From contig CAKSGI010000020.1 in assembly GCA_934454005.1 (NCBI GenBank), positions 1 through 17,536 on the forward strand: 17,536 nt of DNA, written 5' to 3'. The translations under genes were made by a program, and so were the position numbers. The DNA comes from an uncultured Eubacteriales bacterium. GTDB taxonomy: Bacteria; Bacillota_A; Clostridia; Oscillospirales; Acutalibacteraceae. The first letter of the stretch is position 1; every line of letters begins with the position of its first letter. Below, piece after piece: positions 1 to 8,779 of this stretch. Under the pieces are notes generated by a model that was given only the letters and a program-made list of their open reading frames with translations, made no database searches and was not told the DNA's origin.

Positions 1-9
1 ATGTATTGT

Positions 10-40
10 AAACCTACACAGTAAACCTACAAAACCTACA
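10..40. repeat. Three 9-base direct repeats AAACCTACA upstream of the toxin-like gene
   Basis: The 9-mer AAACCTACA occurs exactly at 10-18, 23-31 and 32-40. The second and third copies abut, and the first and third start 22 bases apart, about two helical turns. The array ends 9 bases before the -35 box. This position suits an activator or repressor site; the cognate regulator is not visible in the window. Function is inference; the repeats are seen directly. Confidence 0.6.
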
Positions 41-49
41 AATTTATAC

Positions 50-79
50 TTGACATACTAATTTACGATTTGGTATAAT
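50..79 (+). promoter_or_regulatory. Consensus extended -10 promoter of the secreted toxin-like gene
   Basis: A perfect -35 TTGACA lies at 50-55 and a perfect -10 TATAAT at 74-79, with an 18-base spacer. TG at 71-72 makes an extended -10. The start codon is 46 bases beyond the -10. This is the best match to a housekeeping sigma-A promoter in the window, so strong intrinsic activity, possibly held down by a factor binding the adjacent repeats, is plausible. Confidence 0.85.
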
Positions 80-125
80 TATTTTTTAAAAATATTTTAA
101 ACAGTTATAAAGGTGGTATAACATT

Positions 126-752
126 ATGAAAAAAATCGTTGCTTTTACACTATGTATAATATTTACTTTTTCGTCAGCATTTTCTTTAAAAACTTTTGCA
201 GCACTTGAAGATATTAAAATTCTAGGTGGAAGTTATGAAAAAATAAGAGAATCAGTTAGTGAATATAAAAAGAGTCCTGATCATGATGATGAAGAATATC
301 ACTGTCATCACTTAATATCAAGGGAGGCTCTCAATACTTGGAGCAATCACATAATTTCAGCTAACGGAGGATTAATAGGAAGAGAATACAAATTCTTAAC
401 TGATTCTGAAATCCAATATTGGACCCCTGGCATAATTATGGAAAAAGAAGATCACGAAAAAACATTAAGTTTCTGTTGTGAAGATTCTACAAAAGAACAA
501 AAAGAATTTTCAAAGATATATCGTGATTATCAAGCAAGAAAAATTATAAATAATGGTGATATTATTGGTATTCTTGATTATGAAACAAAACTTATAAAAA
601 ATATTTTTGGTGAAAAATATAACCGAGCAATAAAGGAAGTATGGGCTTATATCAATAGCTTAGAATTCAGGCATTCGAGACATGGCATTTTATCAATGAA
701 AAATCCTTATAATGGAACAAAATTTGAAATCCCGTTTGGTGTACAATTTTAA
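126..752 (+). CDS. Secreted HNH/Endo VII-like putative toxin nuclease
   Basis: A 208-residue protein with a Sec signal peptide: basic MKK, hydrophobic core at residues 4-20, and a likely signal peptidase I cut near TFA-A (25/26). There is no lipobox and no later membrane segment. The mature part has CHHLIS at 60-65, then PGIIMEKEDHEKT at 101-113, a YRDYQ motif at 132-136 and an FGEKYNRAI segment at 161-169. This order (HH pair, P-x-I-x-M-x-x-x-DH-x-x-T, Y/FR-x-x-Q, FG-x-KY) matches, from memory, C-terminal nuclease-like domains of bacterial polymorphic toxins of the HNH/Endo VII group. Here it stands alone without a delivery domain. ATG at 126 follows AAAGGTGG at 109-116 by 9 bases. No immunity gene is adjacent: downstream is a terminator and convergent lysA. 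The family call is moderately sure; nuclease activity and target are inferred. It could instead be a scavenging nuclease or an inactive relative. Confidence 0.6.
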   Translation: MKKIVAFTLCIIFTFSSAFSLKTFAALEDIKILGGSYEKIRESVSEYKKSPDHDDEEYHCHHLISREALNTWSNHIISANGGLIGREYKFLTDSEIQYWTPGIIMEKEDHEKTLSFCCEDSTKEQKEFSKIYRDYQARKIINNGDIIGILDYETKLIKNIFGEKYNRAIKEVWAYINSLEFRHSRHGILSMKNPYNGTKFEIPFGVQF

Positions 753-764
753 AAGATAATAAAA

Positions 765-811
765 AGAGCTATCATAGCAACTGTATAAACGTTTCAATAC
801 TTGATAGCTCT
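765..811. terminator. Bidirectional Rho-independent terminator between toxin-like gene and lysA
   Basis: A perfect 10-bp stem, AGAGCTATCA at 765-774 with TGATAGCTCT at 802-811, encloses a 27-base loop. On the plus strand it is followed by AATTTTTT, and on the minus strand by TTTTTATTATC. It therefore can end both the upstream plus-strand gene and the long minus-strand transcript ending in lysA. The long loop is unusual but the stem and both T tracts are clear. Confidence 0.85.
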
Positions 812-817
812 AATTTT

Positions 818-2116
818 TTATATATCATTCCTAATTACGTCTTCATAAGTTTCTCTATTAATAATAATCCTGGACTGAGAATCCTTAACCATAACTACAG
901 CAGGTCTTGGAATTCTATTATAATTTGATGACATAGAATAATTATAAGCACCTGTTGCTAGGATAGCTATAATATCTCCTCTTTGAGGATTCGGAATTAC
1001 AACATTTTCCTGAACAAGGTCTCCGCTTTCACAGCATTTACCAGCTATTGTAACTTGTTTTACAGCATTTTTATTCATTTTATTAGCTAAAAAACAAGTA
1101 TAATTAGATCTGTAAAGTGCATACCGTGGATTATCACACATTCCACCATCAACAGATACAAATGTTCTTATTCCTGGAATATCTTTTATCGAACCTACAG
1201 TGTAAAGAGTAATTCCTGACTCTGCAATCATCGATCTCCCTGGTTCTAATAATAAATAAGGCACATGTATACTATATTCATGTGCTTTTTCTTTTACTAT
1301 CTCTGATATTTTCTTTATATAATCTTCTAATTTTAATGTTATCTCTTCCCTAGTATACTTTACACCCAATCCACCACCTAAATTTATAATTTTAATTTTA
1401 TAATTAAAATTGTCATAAATTTGTTTAATAAAACTCATGACTATTTTCGCTTCTAAAATAAATGGTTCTATAATAGATATTTGTGATCCTATATGACAAT
1501 GTATTTCTATAAAATTAATATTATTCATTTCAATAGCAACTTTAGAAGCCTTCAGTGCATCTCCATTTTCTAAATTAAATCCAAATTTAGAATCTAATAG
1601 TCCTGTATTTATAGCTTTGTGTGTATGAGCATCTATCCCTGGGGTTATTCTTATTGAGACATTAGATACTATATCATAATTTTTAGAAATGTTATTCACT
1701 ATTTCTAATTCTTCAAAATTATCAACTACAATTGTCCCAATACTATTTTTAATTGCCATTTCAATTTCATGGATTGTTTTATTATTCCCATGGAAATGAA
1801 TTTTTGATGGTGGAAATCCTGCCTTTAGCGCTGTATATAGCTCTCCACCAGATACTACATCTATCCCTATACCCTCTTCTTTCATTATTCTACAGATTTC
1901 GAGGCAATTAAAAGCTTTACAAGCATATAAAGGATATGAATTTTTACCATAATACTCTTTAAGAAACTTCTTATACAAATTACAAGTTTTTCTTAAATAA
2001 TCTTCATCTAATACATATAATGGTGTCCCATATTTTTTTGCAAGATCAATTGTATCACATTCACCTATTTTCAAATGACCTAAGGAATTTATATTTAAAC
2101 AATCAGATATAAGCAT
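818..2116 (-). CDS. lysA: Diaminopimelate decarboxylase (last step of lysine synthesis)
   Basis: Converts meso-diaminopimelate to lysine and CO2, a PLP-dependent cytoplasmic step. The fold type III (alanine racemase-like) barrel is evident. Numbered from the ATG chosen here, the PLP lysine is in YACKAF (Lys67), HCHIGSQ is at 206-212, GGGLG at 247-251, EPGRS at 291-295, and the partner-subunit active-site motif CESGD at 362-366, followed by YNYSMSSNYN. The length of 432 residues is normal. The open frame extends to a GTG at 2131, but that GTG lies inside the AGGTGG ribosome binding site (2128-2133). The ATG at 2116, 11 bases from that site, gives an N-terminus M-x-x-S-D-x-L-x-I-N of the kind I recall for clostridial LysA. 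It is the final gene of the minus-strand run, directly after engB, and is followed by the terminator at 765-811. Confidence 0.95.
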   Translation of the reverse strand: MLISDCLNINSLGHLKIGECDTIDLAKKYGTPLYVLDEDYLRKTCNLYKKFLKEYYGKNSYPLYACKAFNCLEICRIMKEEGIGIDVVSGGELYTALKAGFPPSKIHFHGNNKTIHEIEMAIKNSIGTIVVDNFEELEIVNNISKNYDIVSNVSIRITPGIDAHTHKAINTGLLDSKFGFNLENGDALKASKVAIEMNNINFIEIHCHIGSQISIIEPFILEAKIVMSFIKQIYDNFNYKIKIINLGGGLGVKYTREEITLKLEDYIKKISEIVKEKAHEYSIHVPYLLLEPGRSMIAESGITLYTVGSIKDIPGIRTFVSVDGGMCDNPRYALYRSNYTCFLANKMNKNAVKQVTIAGKCCESGDLVQENVVIPNPQRGDIIAILATGAYNYSMSSNYNRIPRPAVVMVKDSQSRIIINRETYEDVIRNDI

Positions 2117-2134
2117 TAATATATCAACCACCTA

Positions 2135-2728
2135 TTATTTATTTTCAAGATGTTTTTCTATTTCTGCTTTAACTTCTTCTAATCCCTCTGAGGTAACTGA
2201 TGAAAAAGGAATTTGTTTTATATTATTATATTCTTTAAGCTCAATGTCTAATTCTTCTAATCTTTTTTCTTTTTTTAATTTTTTTAACTTATCACTTTTA
2301 GTCATCACAATTATAAACGGGAACCCATTTGAATTTAAATATTCTATCATATTTAGATCATATTTACTTGGAGTATGTCTCATATCTATTATTTGTACAA
2401 CTAAACTAATATTTCTATTTGAGTTAAAATATCCTTCAACAAGCTCAGCCCATCTTTCTTTTTCAGAGAATGATACCTTTGCATAACCATAGCCTGGTAA
2501 ATCTACAAGCATAGCTTCATTTAAAGAATAAAAATTAATCGTTCCTGTTTTTCCGGGTGTAGCGCTAACTCTAGCAAGAGATTTTCTATTTACTAATTTA
2601 TTTATCAGAGATGATTTCCCAACGTTAGATCTACCAGAAAAAACTATTTCTGGTAGATCTGATTTAGGTAACTGTTTTGAATTTCCAAATGCTGATTTAA
2701 ATTCTGCATTATTAAATTTAATTCCCAT
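2135..2728 (-). CDS. engB: EngB/YsxC ribosome-biogenesis GTPase
   Basis: A small TrmE-Era family GTPase needed for late assembly of the 50S subunit. Counted from the ATG at 2728 (197 residues, normal for the family), the G1 loop GRSNVGKSS is at 32-40, the G2 region TPGKTGT at 57-63, G3 DLPGYG at 76-81, G4 TKSD at 143-146 and a G5-like SSVT at 176-179. The frame is open back to a TTG at 2740, but the clear purine-rich stretch (AAAGGA near 2760) is too far from either codon to decide. I prefer the ATG because family proteins begin a few residues before the N-x-x-F segment. It lies 45 bases after lon and 18 bases before lysA, a lon-engB pairing common in bacteria. Confidence 0.93.
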   Translation of the reverse strand: MGIKFNNAEFKSAFGNSKQLPKSDLPEIVFSGRSNVGKSSLINKLVNRKSLARVSATPGKTGTINFYSLNEAMLVDLPGYGYAKVSFSEKERWAELVEGYFNSNRNISLVVQIIDMRHTPSKYDLNMIEYLNSNGFPFIIVMTKSDKLKKLKKEKRLEELDIELKEYNNIKQIPFSSVTSEGLEEVKAEIEKHLENK

Positions 2729-2773
2729 AAGTATTACCAAACTGCTAATGCAATTTCCTTTCTATAGCAACTG

Positions 2774-5200
2774 CTATTGCGAAATATAAGAAGTTTCGTT
2801 TGTTATTTTTTTGTTAACTTTAGATTTAGGATTTATAATTTTAGATTTTTTAATTTTTTTATTTTTATTATCTGCTGCTTCCAACGCATTTTTTAAGACT
2901 ACATCTAAATTATCAGCTAATATAAATTCTAAAGATTTTTTAACTGTTGGATCAATCTCGGACAAATCTGAATAATTATCCTTTGGAATAATAACTGTTT
3001 TTACACCTGCTCTGTATGCAGCCATAGTCTTTTCTTTTAAACCACCAATAGGTAACACTTTGCCTCTAAGTGTTATTTCCCCTGTCATGGCCACATCACG
3101 TTTGACTGGCATATTTAGTAAAGCAGAAACCATTGATGTTACCATTGTTACTCCTGCTGACGGGCCATCTTTGGGAATAGCTCCTTCTGGAGCGTGTATA
3201 TGTATATCATAAATTTTATAAAAATCAGGATTTACATTCAGTTCATCACAATGGCTTCTGATATAACTAATAGCAATACGGGCGGACTCTTTCATAACAT
3301 CACCTAAAGAACCTGTAAGCTCTATTTTACCTGTTCCCCTCATAAGTGCTACTTCTATAGGCATAGTTTCCCCGCCAACAGATGTCCATGCAAGCCCTGT
3401 TGTAACTCCAATTTCATTTTTTCTATTAATAAGATTATCTTTATACTTTTTAGGACCTAACATAGATTCTATATCACATACATCTATTATTACTCTACTC
3501 TTTTTACCGGAAGCCAATATTTTGGCAGACTTTCTTATTAAAGAAGCTATTGTCCTTTCAAGATTTCTTACCCCTGATTCTCTTGTATAGCCAGACACAA
3601 CTTCATGTAATGCCTTATCAGTAATTCTTATCATATTTCCATTTAATCCATGTACTTTCAATTGTTTAGGAAATAGATGTTTTCTAGCAATATTAAACTT
3701 TTCCTCATGTGTATAGCTAGAAAGGCTTATTACTTCCATCCTATCGATCAATGGAGCCGGTATAGAACTATAATCATTTGCAGTTGTTATAAAAAACACA
3801 TCACTTAGGTCGAATGGTAAGTCTATAAAATGATCAAAAAAAGTATTATTCTGTTCTGCGTCTAAAACTTCCAACAATGCCGCGGTTGGATCCCCGTGAA
3901 AATCCTTACTTACTTTGTCAATTTCATCTAAAAGCATTAATGGATTTTTGGTACCAGCTGTTTTTATTGAATTTATAATTCTTCCTGGCATAGCTCCAAT
4001 ATAAGTTCTTCTGTGCCCTCTAATGTCAGATTCGTCTTTAACCCCACCAAGCGCCACACGTACGTATTTTCTTCCTATAGACTTTGCTATAGATTTTGCT
4101 ATAGATGTTTTTCCAACCCCAGGAGGACCTACAAGGCAAATAATTTGACCCTTTATATTGGGTGCTAATTTTCTAACTGCAAGAAATTCAAGAATTCTGT
4201 CTTTTACCTTGTCTAAGCCATAATGATCTTTATCTAAAGCTTTTTTAGACTTTTCTAAATCTATGTTTTCTTTACTTTTTTTATTCCATGGCAATTCTAA
4301 ACACGTATCTATATATCCTCTTATAACATTAGCCTCGTGAGAACCGTATGGCATTTTAAATAATCTATCACATTCCTTTAAAAGAGGTTTTAAGACATCA
4401 TCATTTAGATTTAAAGATTTTATTCTATTTTTTAATTCTTCCGCTTCTATTTGAGGATTATCTCCATCACCTAACTCCTCAGATATAACTTTTATTTGTT
4501 CTCTTAAATAATATTCTCTTTGACCTTTGTCAATTCTTTCTTTAAGTTTCAAATTTATTTCTTCCTCAAGCGATAAAATACCAAGTTCATTAGATAAAAG
4601 AATCATAAGCTTGTCTATACGCTTAATAGGATTAGTCTCTGATAATATAATCTGTTTATCTTGAAATTCTAAAACAATATTAGAAGCTATGTAATCAGCC
4701 AATTCTCCCGGATCACTGCAAGATCTAACCCCCATAACCAAATCAGGGGGCATTTGAGAAGACACTTTTAAATAATCCTCAAACAGTTCTTTAGTTTTTC
4801 TGACAAGTGCATCACTTCTTAAAGAATACTTTATTGTATTTTGTTCTAACTGTTCAACTTCTGCCATTAAAAACGGTTCTTCTGAAAGCATATTATTTAT
4901 TCTTGCTCTATACTTTCCTTCTACTAAAACTCTAACAACATTACCTGGTTGCCTTAATACTTGACGTATTTTTGCAACAACACCCATTGTATACAATTGT
5001 CCGCCGTTTGGATCGTCATCTTTTATATCTTTTTGAGTAACAAAGAATACTGTTTGATCATTGCTCATTGCTTCGTTAAGTGCAAGTATTGATTTTTTTC
5101 TTCCTATATCAAAGTGTAATACCATATTGGGAAATAGAACTAATCCCCTAAGCGAAATTACAGGTATTACAATATTGCCTTTGCTAATTTTATTGTTCAC
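2774..5200 (-). CDS. lon: ATP-dependent protease Lon (LonA)
   Basis: A hexameric cytoplasmic AAA+ serine protease that degrades misfolded and regulatory proteins. The 808-residue chain has the LON substrate-binding domain (about 10-205), a helical linker, and the AAA+ module with Walker A GPPGVGKT at 358-365 and Walker B LLDEID at 423-428. The C-terminal protease domain has Ser681 in DGPSAG and Lys724 in GGLKEK, the catalytic dyad with the 43-residue spacing of E. coli Lon. The last 35 or so residues form a lysine-rich tail. The start is GTG, supported by GGGAGG eight bases upstream. A 145-base gap separates it from clpX, unlike the tight spacing around it, and holds a candidate promoter and a direct repeat. 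Confidence 0.97.
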   Translation of the reverse strand: MNNKISKGNIVIPVISLRGLVLFPNMVLHFDIGRKKSILALNEAMSNDQTVFFVTQKDIKDDDPNGGQLYTMGVVAKIRQVLRQPGNVVRVLVEGKYRARINNMLSEEPFLMAEVEQLEQNTIKYSLRSDALVRKTKELFEDYLKVSSQMPPDLVMGVRSCSDPGELADYIASNIVLEFQDKQIILSETNPIKRIDKLMILLSNELGILSLEEEINLKLKERIDKGQREYYLREQIKVISEELGDGDNPQIEAEELKNRIKSLNLNDDVLKPLLKECDRLFKMPYGSHEANVIRGYIDTCLELPWNKKSKENIDLEKSKKALDKDHYGLDKVKDRILEFLAVRKLAPNIKGQIICLVGPPGVGKTSIAKSIAKSIGRKYVRVALGGVKDESDIRGHRRTYIGAMPGRIINSIKTAGTKNPLMLLDEIDKVSKDFHGDPTAALLEVLDAEQNNTFFDHFIDLPFDLSDVFFITTANDYSSIPAPLIDRMEVISLSSYTHEEKFNIARKHLFPKQLKVHGLNGNMIRITDKALHEVVSGYTRESGVRNLERTIASLIRKSAKILASGKKSRVIIDVCDIESMLGPKKYKDNLINRKNEIGVTTGLAWTSVGGETMPIEVALMRGTGKIELTGSLGDVMKESARIAISYIRSHCDELNVNPDFYKIYDIHIHAPEGAIPKDGPSAGVTMVTSMVSALLNMPVKRDVAMTGEITLRGKVLPIGGLKEKTMAAYRAGVKTVIIPKDNYSDLSEIDPTVKKSLEFILADNLDVVLKNALEAADNKNKKIKKSKIINPKSKVNKKITNETSYISQ

Positions 5201-5263
5201 AACAATCGCCTCCCTCTAAAAAGAAATATTAAAAAAACTGCAATACTCATTTGAAATAAAATT

Positions 5264-5291
5264 AGTATAAACCGATACATAACGCGGTAAA
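5264..5291 (-). promoter_or_regulatory. Candidate lon promoter
   Basis: On the minus strand TTTACC (5291-5286) and TATACT (5269-5264) are separated by 16 bases, giving a weak -35 and a good -10. It lies 64 bases before the GTG of lon in the largest gap of the protease cluster. I see no CtsR heptads or CIRCE element. The call rests on position and a single good hexamer. Confidence 0.4.
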
Positions 5292-5314
5292 ACTCTTTAG
5301 TCCACAAATGAATA

Positions 5315-5339
5315 TTACAGCCTATTGTTTACGGCCTAT
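5315..5339. repeat. 11-base direct repeat in the clpX-lon gap
   Basis: TTACAGCCTAT at 5315-5325 is repeated as TTACGGCCTAT at 5329-5339, with one difference and start points 14 bases apart. It lies just after the clpX stop and about 25 bases upstream of the candidate lon -35 box. It could be an operator; no known family was recognised. Confidence 0.4.
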
Positions 5340-5345
5340 ATTTAT

Positions 5346-6665
5346 TTAAGATGCACTACTTTTTTTTGAATGATTTCTTAAGTTTCCATTATTTATAGCT
5401 ATATTAAAAGGTTTTCTGTTGTTATTATGAGTAATTTCTGCTTTTTTATCACCATTTACAGTATTTTCTGTTATAACCACCTTTTCAATAGTATGATCAG
5501 AAGGTACCCTATACATTAGATCTGACAAAGTTTCTTCCATTATAGATCTAATTCCCCTTGCTCCTGTTTTTCTATCTAATGCTTTTTGAGCAATAGCACT
5601 AAGTGCTAAATCTTCAAATTCTAAATCAACTTTATCAATTTCAAAGATCTTTTTATATTGTTTAACTAAAGCATTTTTAGGTTCAGTTAAAATTCTAATT
5701 AGTGATTCTTTATCTAAACTATTAAGATGAGTAATAATTGGAAGTCTTCCAACCAATTCAGGAATAAGACCATATTTAACAAGATCATGCGGTGTAACGT
5801 CTTTCATCCAAGATGTTGCATCAAGTTCTTTTTTTGATTTGACTTCTGCACCAAAGCCTAAGGATGAATTGCCTTGTCTTTTTTCAATAATTTTTTCTAA
5901 TCCATCAAAAGCTCCACCACAAATAAACAATATATTAGATGTATCTATTTGAATAAACTCTTGTTGCGGATGTTTTCTCCCCCCTTGTGGAGGAACATTA
6001 GAGACTGTACCCTCTAAAATTTTTAATAAAGACTGCTGAACTCCCTCTCCACTAACATCCCTAGTTATAGATGGGTTTTCAGATTTTCTAGCTATTTTAT
6101 CTATTTCATCAACATATATTATACCGTACTCAGCCTTTTCTATATCAAAATCTGCAACTTGTATAAGTCTTAAAAGTATATTTTCTACATCTTCACCTAC
6201 ATATCCGGCTTCAGTAAGTGTTGTAGCATCTGCAATAGCAAAAGGAACATCTAATATTTTTGCTAATGTTTGAGCTATTAAAGTTTTTCCAACTCCGGTA
6301 GATCCCATAAGCAATATATTGCTTTTAGTTAGTTCAACATCTCCAACATCGCCAAAATATATTCGTTTATAATGATTATAAACTGCAACAGATAGTGCAA
6401 CTTTAGCTTCATCTTGACCTATAACATATTCATCTAATTTTTCTTTTATTTCATGCGGTTTAGGCAATACCATAGATGATTCTACATATTTTTTCTTTTT
6501 CTCTGATGTTTTTTTCCCTTCATTTAATATAGACAAACAAAGATCAACACATTCATCGCATATACAAACACCAGGACCTGCAATTAATTTGCATGCTTGA
6601 TCTTGAGGCTTTCCACAAAACGAACAGCACATATCTCTATCTCTTGTTTCATCTTTTATAGACAT
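5346..6665 (-). CDS. clpX: ClpX, ATPase and unfoldase subunit of ClpXP
   Basis: A hexameric AAA+ unfoldase that feeds substrates into ClpP. The 439-residue protein begins with a zinc-binding domain using Cys14, Cys17, Cys36 and Cys39. Walker A GSTGVGKT is at 121-128, the GYVG substrate-gripping pore loop at 154-157, Walker B IIYVDEID at 182-189, RKH loop at 230-232, and an LGF loop at 269-271 that docks on ClpP (the Firmicutes form of IGF). [11 protein letters not shown] at 368-378 is in the small AAA domain. The C-terminus is longer than usual, with an Asn/Ser-rich tail after about 410. ATG at 6665 is preceded by GGTGA close by and GGGGA further up. It follows clpP by 18 bases, so the two are probably cotranscribed. 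Confidence 0.97.
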   Translation of the reverse strand: MSIKDETRDRDMCCSFCGKPQDQACKLIAGPGVCICDECVDLCLSILNEGKKTSEKKKKYVESSMVLPKPHEIKEKLDEYVIGQDEAKVALSVAVYNHYKRIYFGDVGDVELTKSNILLMGSTGVGKTLIAQTLAKILDVPFAIADATTLTEAGYVGEDVENILLRLIQVADFDIEKAEYGIIYVDEIDKIARKSENPSITRDVSGEGVQQSLLKILEGTVSNVPPQGGRKHPQQEFIQIDTSNILFICGGAFDGLEKIIEKRQGNSSLGFGAEVKSKKELDATSWMKDVTPHDLVKYGLIPELVGRLPIITHLNSLDKESLIRILTEPKNALVKQYKKIFEIDKVDLEFEDLALSAIAQKALDRKTGARGIRSIMEETLSDLMYRVPSDHTIEKVVITENTVNGDKKAEITHNNNRKPFNIAINNGNLRNHSKKSSAS

Positions 6666-6683
6666 TAAATCACCAATTCCCCA

Positions 6684-7262
6684 CTATTTAGATATAATTT
6701 TATCAATTAAACCGTATTTTAATGCCTCTTCAGCTGTCATAAAATTATCTCTTTCTGTGTCTCTTTCAATAATTTCAATAGGTTTACCGGTTCTTTTTGA
6801 TAATATCTCATTCAACCTTTGCCTTTTCTTGCTAATATAATCTGCATGAATTATTATATCCGAAGCTTGCCCCTTTACTCCTCCAAGTGGTTGATGGATC
6901 ATTATGTCGCTATTTGGTAAAGCAAATCTTTTTCCCTCTGCTCCAGCTGCTAATAAAACTGCTCCCATACTTGCCGCCATGCCCATACATATTGTTGACA
7001 CATCACATTTAATGTACTGCATTGTATCATAAATAGACATTCCATCAGTAACAGATCCTCCAGGGCTATTTATATAAAGGCTTATATCTTTAGTTGGATC
7101 TTGCCCTTCTAAATATAATAACTGAGCCACAACAAGGCTTGCTGTTACATTATTAACCTCATCATGAAGCATTATAATCCTATCATTTAATAATCTTGAA
7201 AAAATATCATAAGAACGTTCGCCTCTATTTGTTTGTTCTACAACATAAGGTACTAAGCTCAA
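6684..7262 (-). CDS. clpP: ClpP, proteolytic subunit of the Clp protease
   Basis: A 192-residue serine peptidase that forms the double heptamer used by ClpX. The catalytic triad is Ser98 in GMAASMGA, His123 in MIHQP and Asp172 in ERDN. The YINSPGGS strand lies at 63-70. The protein starts at S-L-V-P-Y-V-V-E, close to the mature end of processed homologues, so no propeptide is seen. The start codon is TTG at 7262, supported by GGGGTG six bases upstream; the next ATG would remove the axial N-terminal loops. The TTG shares bases with the TGA stop of tig (TTGA overlap), which points to translational coupling. No CtsR site is visible upstream, so expression probably follows tig. Confidence 0.97.
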   Translation of the reverse strand: MSLVPYVVEQTNRGERSYDIFSRLLNDRIIMLHDEVNNVTASLVVAQLLYLEGQDPTKDISLYINSPGGSVTDGMSIYDTMQYIKCDVSTICMGMAASMGAVLLAAGAEGKRFALPNSDIMIHQPLGGVKGQASDIIIHADYISKKRQRLNEILSKRTGKPIEIIERDTERDNFMTAEEALKYGLIDKIISK

Positions 7263-8602
7263 AAATTACACCCCACTAAAAAATAAATTAACAAATACAT
7301 ATTTGACCAAAAAGTATGTACATATACAGCTATAGTATTATCGCGTACAAAATTTACTGCTTTTTCTACTTTTACATCTTGTTCTAAGTCTGACTTTAAT
7401 ATTATATGTTTTATTTTTTCTATTTCTATATTATATTGTTCTGACAATTCTTTATACCTATTTTCTATATCTTCTTCTGTTGCTTCTAGATTTTCAAGTT
7501 TGGCAATTTGTTCTAAGGCTAATCTTGTTTTCACTTGACGTTCCGCCTGTGGTCTAAAGCTTTCTCTTAACTTATCATTATCCATTCCGGTATACTGCAT
7601 ATAAGAGTTAATATTCATTCCTTGAGACTGCAAGCGATATCCAAATTCATTTACTAATTCTTTTATTTTATTATTAAACATAGCTTCTGGGATGTCGGCT
7701 TGTAATAATTCAATGATTTTATCTATCATTTGATTATCTGCATCATCTTTCGCTTTTGTTTCAAATTTTTCAGTAAGTTTGTTTTTAATATCCTCTTTAT
7801 ACTGATCTAAAGTATCAAATTCACTCACATCTTTTACAAATTCATCATCAACTTCTGGTAACTCTTTTTTCTTTATTTCATGAAGTTTAATTTTAAATAC
7901 CGCATCTTTACCAGCAAGATCTTTGGCTTGATAGTCTTCCGGAAAAGTAACATTTATATCAAATTCATCACCAGATTTATGGCCAATAACCTGATCTTCA
8001 AAGCCCTTTATAAAATGTCCATCACCAAGACCTAAACTATATTTTTCGGCTTTACCACCTTCAAAAGCGGTACCATCACAAAAACCTTCAAAGTCTATAA
8101 CAGCTATATCACCATTTTGGGCTTCTCTGTCTTCTATAGTTATTAATCTTGAATTTCTTTGGCGAATTTTTTCAATTTCATCATTTATATCTTCTTCTGT
8201 AACATTAACATTTATATTTTTAACTTCTATTCCTTTATAATTTTCTATTTTTACTTCTGGTTTTACAGTAAGAGTAGCTTTAAAGGTTAGACCATCTTTC
8301 CCAACTTCAACAATGTCAAAATCAATTTTATCATCTATTACATCAAGTTCCGCCTCTTTTACAGCATCGTCTAAAGCTTTAGGATAAACTATGTTTATAG
8401 CACCATCGTAAAAAATTTCTTTACCATAATATTTTTCAATAAAATTACGCGGTGCTTTTCCTTTTCTAAAACCCGGGATAGCAATCTTACCTACTTCCTT
8501 TTTATAAGTTTTTTCTACTGCTTTTTCAAATTCTTCTGGATCTACAGATATATTTAATTGGTATCTGTTAGTATCAACTTTGTTTGATGAATTAAGACTC
8601 AT
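7259..8602 (-). CDS. tig: Trigger factor, ribosome-bound chaperone and prolyl isomerase
   Basis: Binds ribosomal protein L23 at the exit tunnel and shelters nascent chains. From the ATG at 8602 the protein has 447 residues: the ribosome-binding domain with signature GFRKGK at 44-49, an FKBP-type isomerase domain around 150-235 ([15 protein letters not shown] onward), and the helical substrate cradle to about 425. The open frame reaches a TTG at 8638, but AGGAGG (8614-8619) lies inside that extension, 11 bases from the ATG, so the ATG is the start. Oddity: after [11 protein letters not shown], where the family normally ends within a few residues, it runs on through about 23 residues, [16 protein letters not shown] and onward, that are strongly hydrophobic, and stops on the clpP start codon. 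It heads the tig-clpP-clpX block. Confidence 0.95.
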   Translation of the reverse strand: MSLNSSNKVDTNRYQLNISVDPEEFEKAVEKTYKKEVGKIAIPGFRKGKAPRNFIEKYYGKEIFYDGAINIVYPKALDDAVKEAELDVIDDKIDFDIVEVGKDGLTFKATLTVKPEVKIENYKGIEVKNINVNVTEEDINDEIEKIRQRNSRLITIEDREAQNGDIAVIDFEGFCDGTAFEGGKAEKYSLGLGDGHFIKGFEDQVIGHKSGDEFDINVTFPEDYQAKDLAGKDAVFKIKLHEIKKKELPEVDDEFVKDVSEFDTLDQYKEDIKNKLTEKFETKAKDDADNQMIDKIIELLQADIPEAMFNNKIKELVNEFGYRLQSQGMNINSYMQYTGMDNDKLRESFRPQAERQVKTRLALEQIAKLENLEATEEDIENRYKELSEQYNIEIEKIKHIILKSDLEQDVKVEKAVNFVRDNTIAVYVHTFWSNMYLLIYFLVGCNF

Positions 8603-8655
8603 TGTAATTTTAACCTCCTGAATATAACTAAAAATCAACTAATGTGTTAAGAAAT

Positions 8656-8664
8656 ATTATAGCA
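8656..8664 (-). promoter_or_regulatory. Extended -10 promoter of tig-clpP-clpX
   Basis: Minus-strand TGCTATAAT (8664-8656) is an extended -10 element with a perfect hexamer, about 50 bases upstream of the tig ATG. No good -35 box is visible at the expected distance, which is tolerated with extended -10 promoters. The surrounding 140-base gap (8641-8779) is very AT-rich and contains no terminator hairpin for the upstream genes, so read-through is also possible. A second TATAAT lies at 8730-8725 but lacks a TG. Confidence 0.55.
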
Positions 8665-8779
8665 AAGTATATTAAAATTAATTTTTAGATAATAAAACCT
8701 CAATTTTATCTATACTATAGAATTATTATATCATATATGAACGCAATTTTCTACTATATAATAAAAAAATATTTGGTTA

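Noticed and set aside
1..40. CRISPR array suggested by the short repeats at the left edge
   Set aside because: Units are 9 bases and nearly contiguous, with no 25-40 base repeats or spacers.
2244..2486. Plus-strand open frame of 80 codons antisense to engB
   Set aside because: It is a phenylalanine-rich mirror of the lysine-rich EngB coding sequence, with no ribosome binding site or family motif.
2764..2777. ATAGC / GCTAT hairpin at the lon stop codon
   Set aside because: A 5-bp AT-rich stem without a T run overlapping coding sequence; most likely chance.
5201..5345. CtsR heptads or a CIRCE element in front of lon, or near tig-clpP
   Set aside because: I looked for GGTCAAA-type heptads and TTAGCACTC inverted repeats in the protease-cluster gaps and saw neither.
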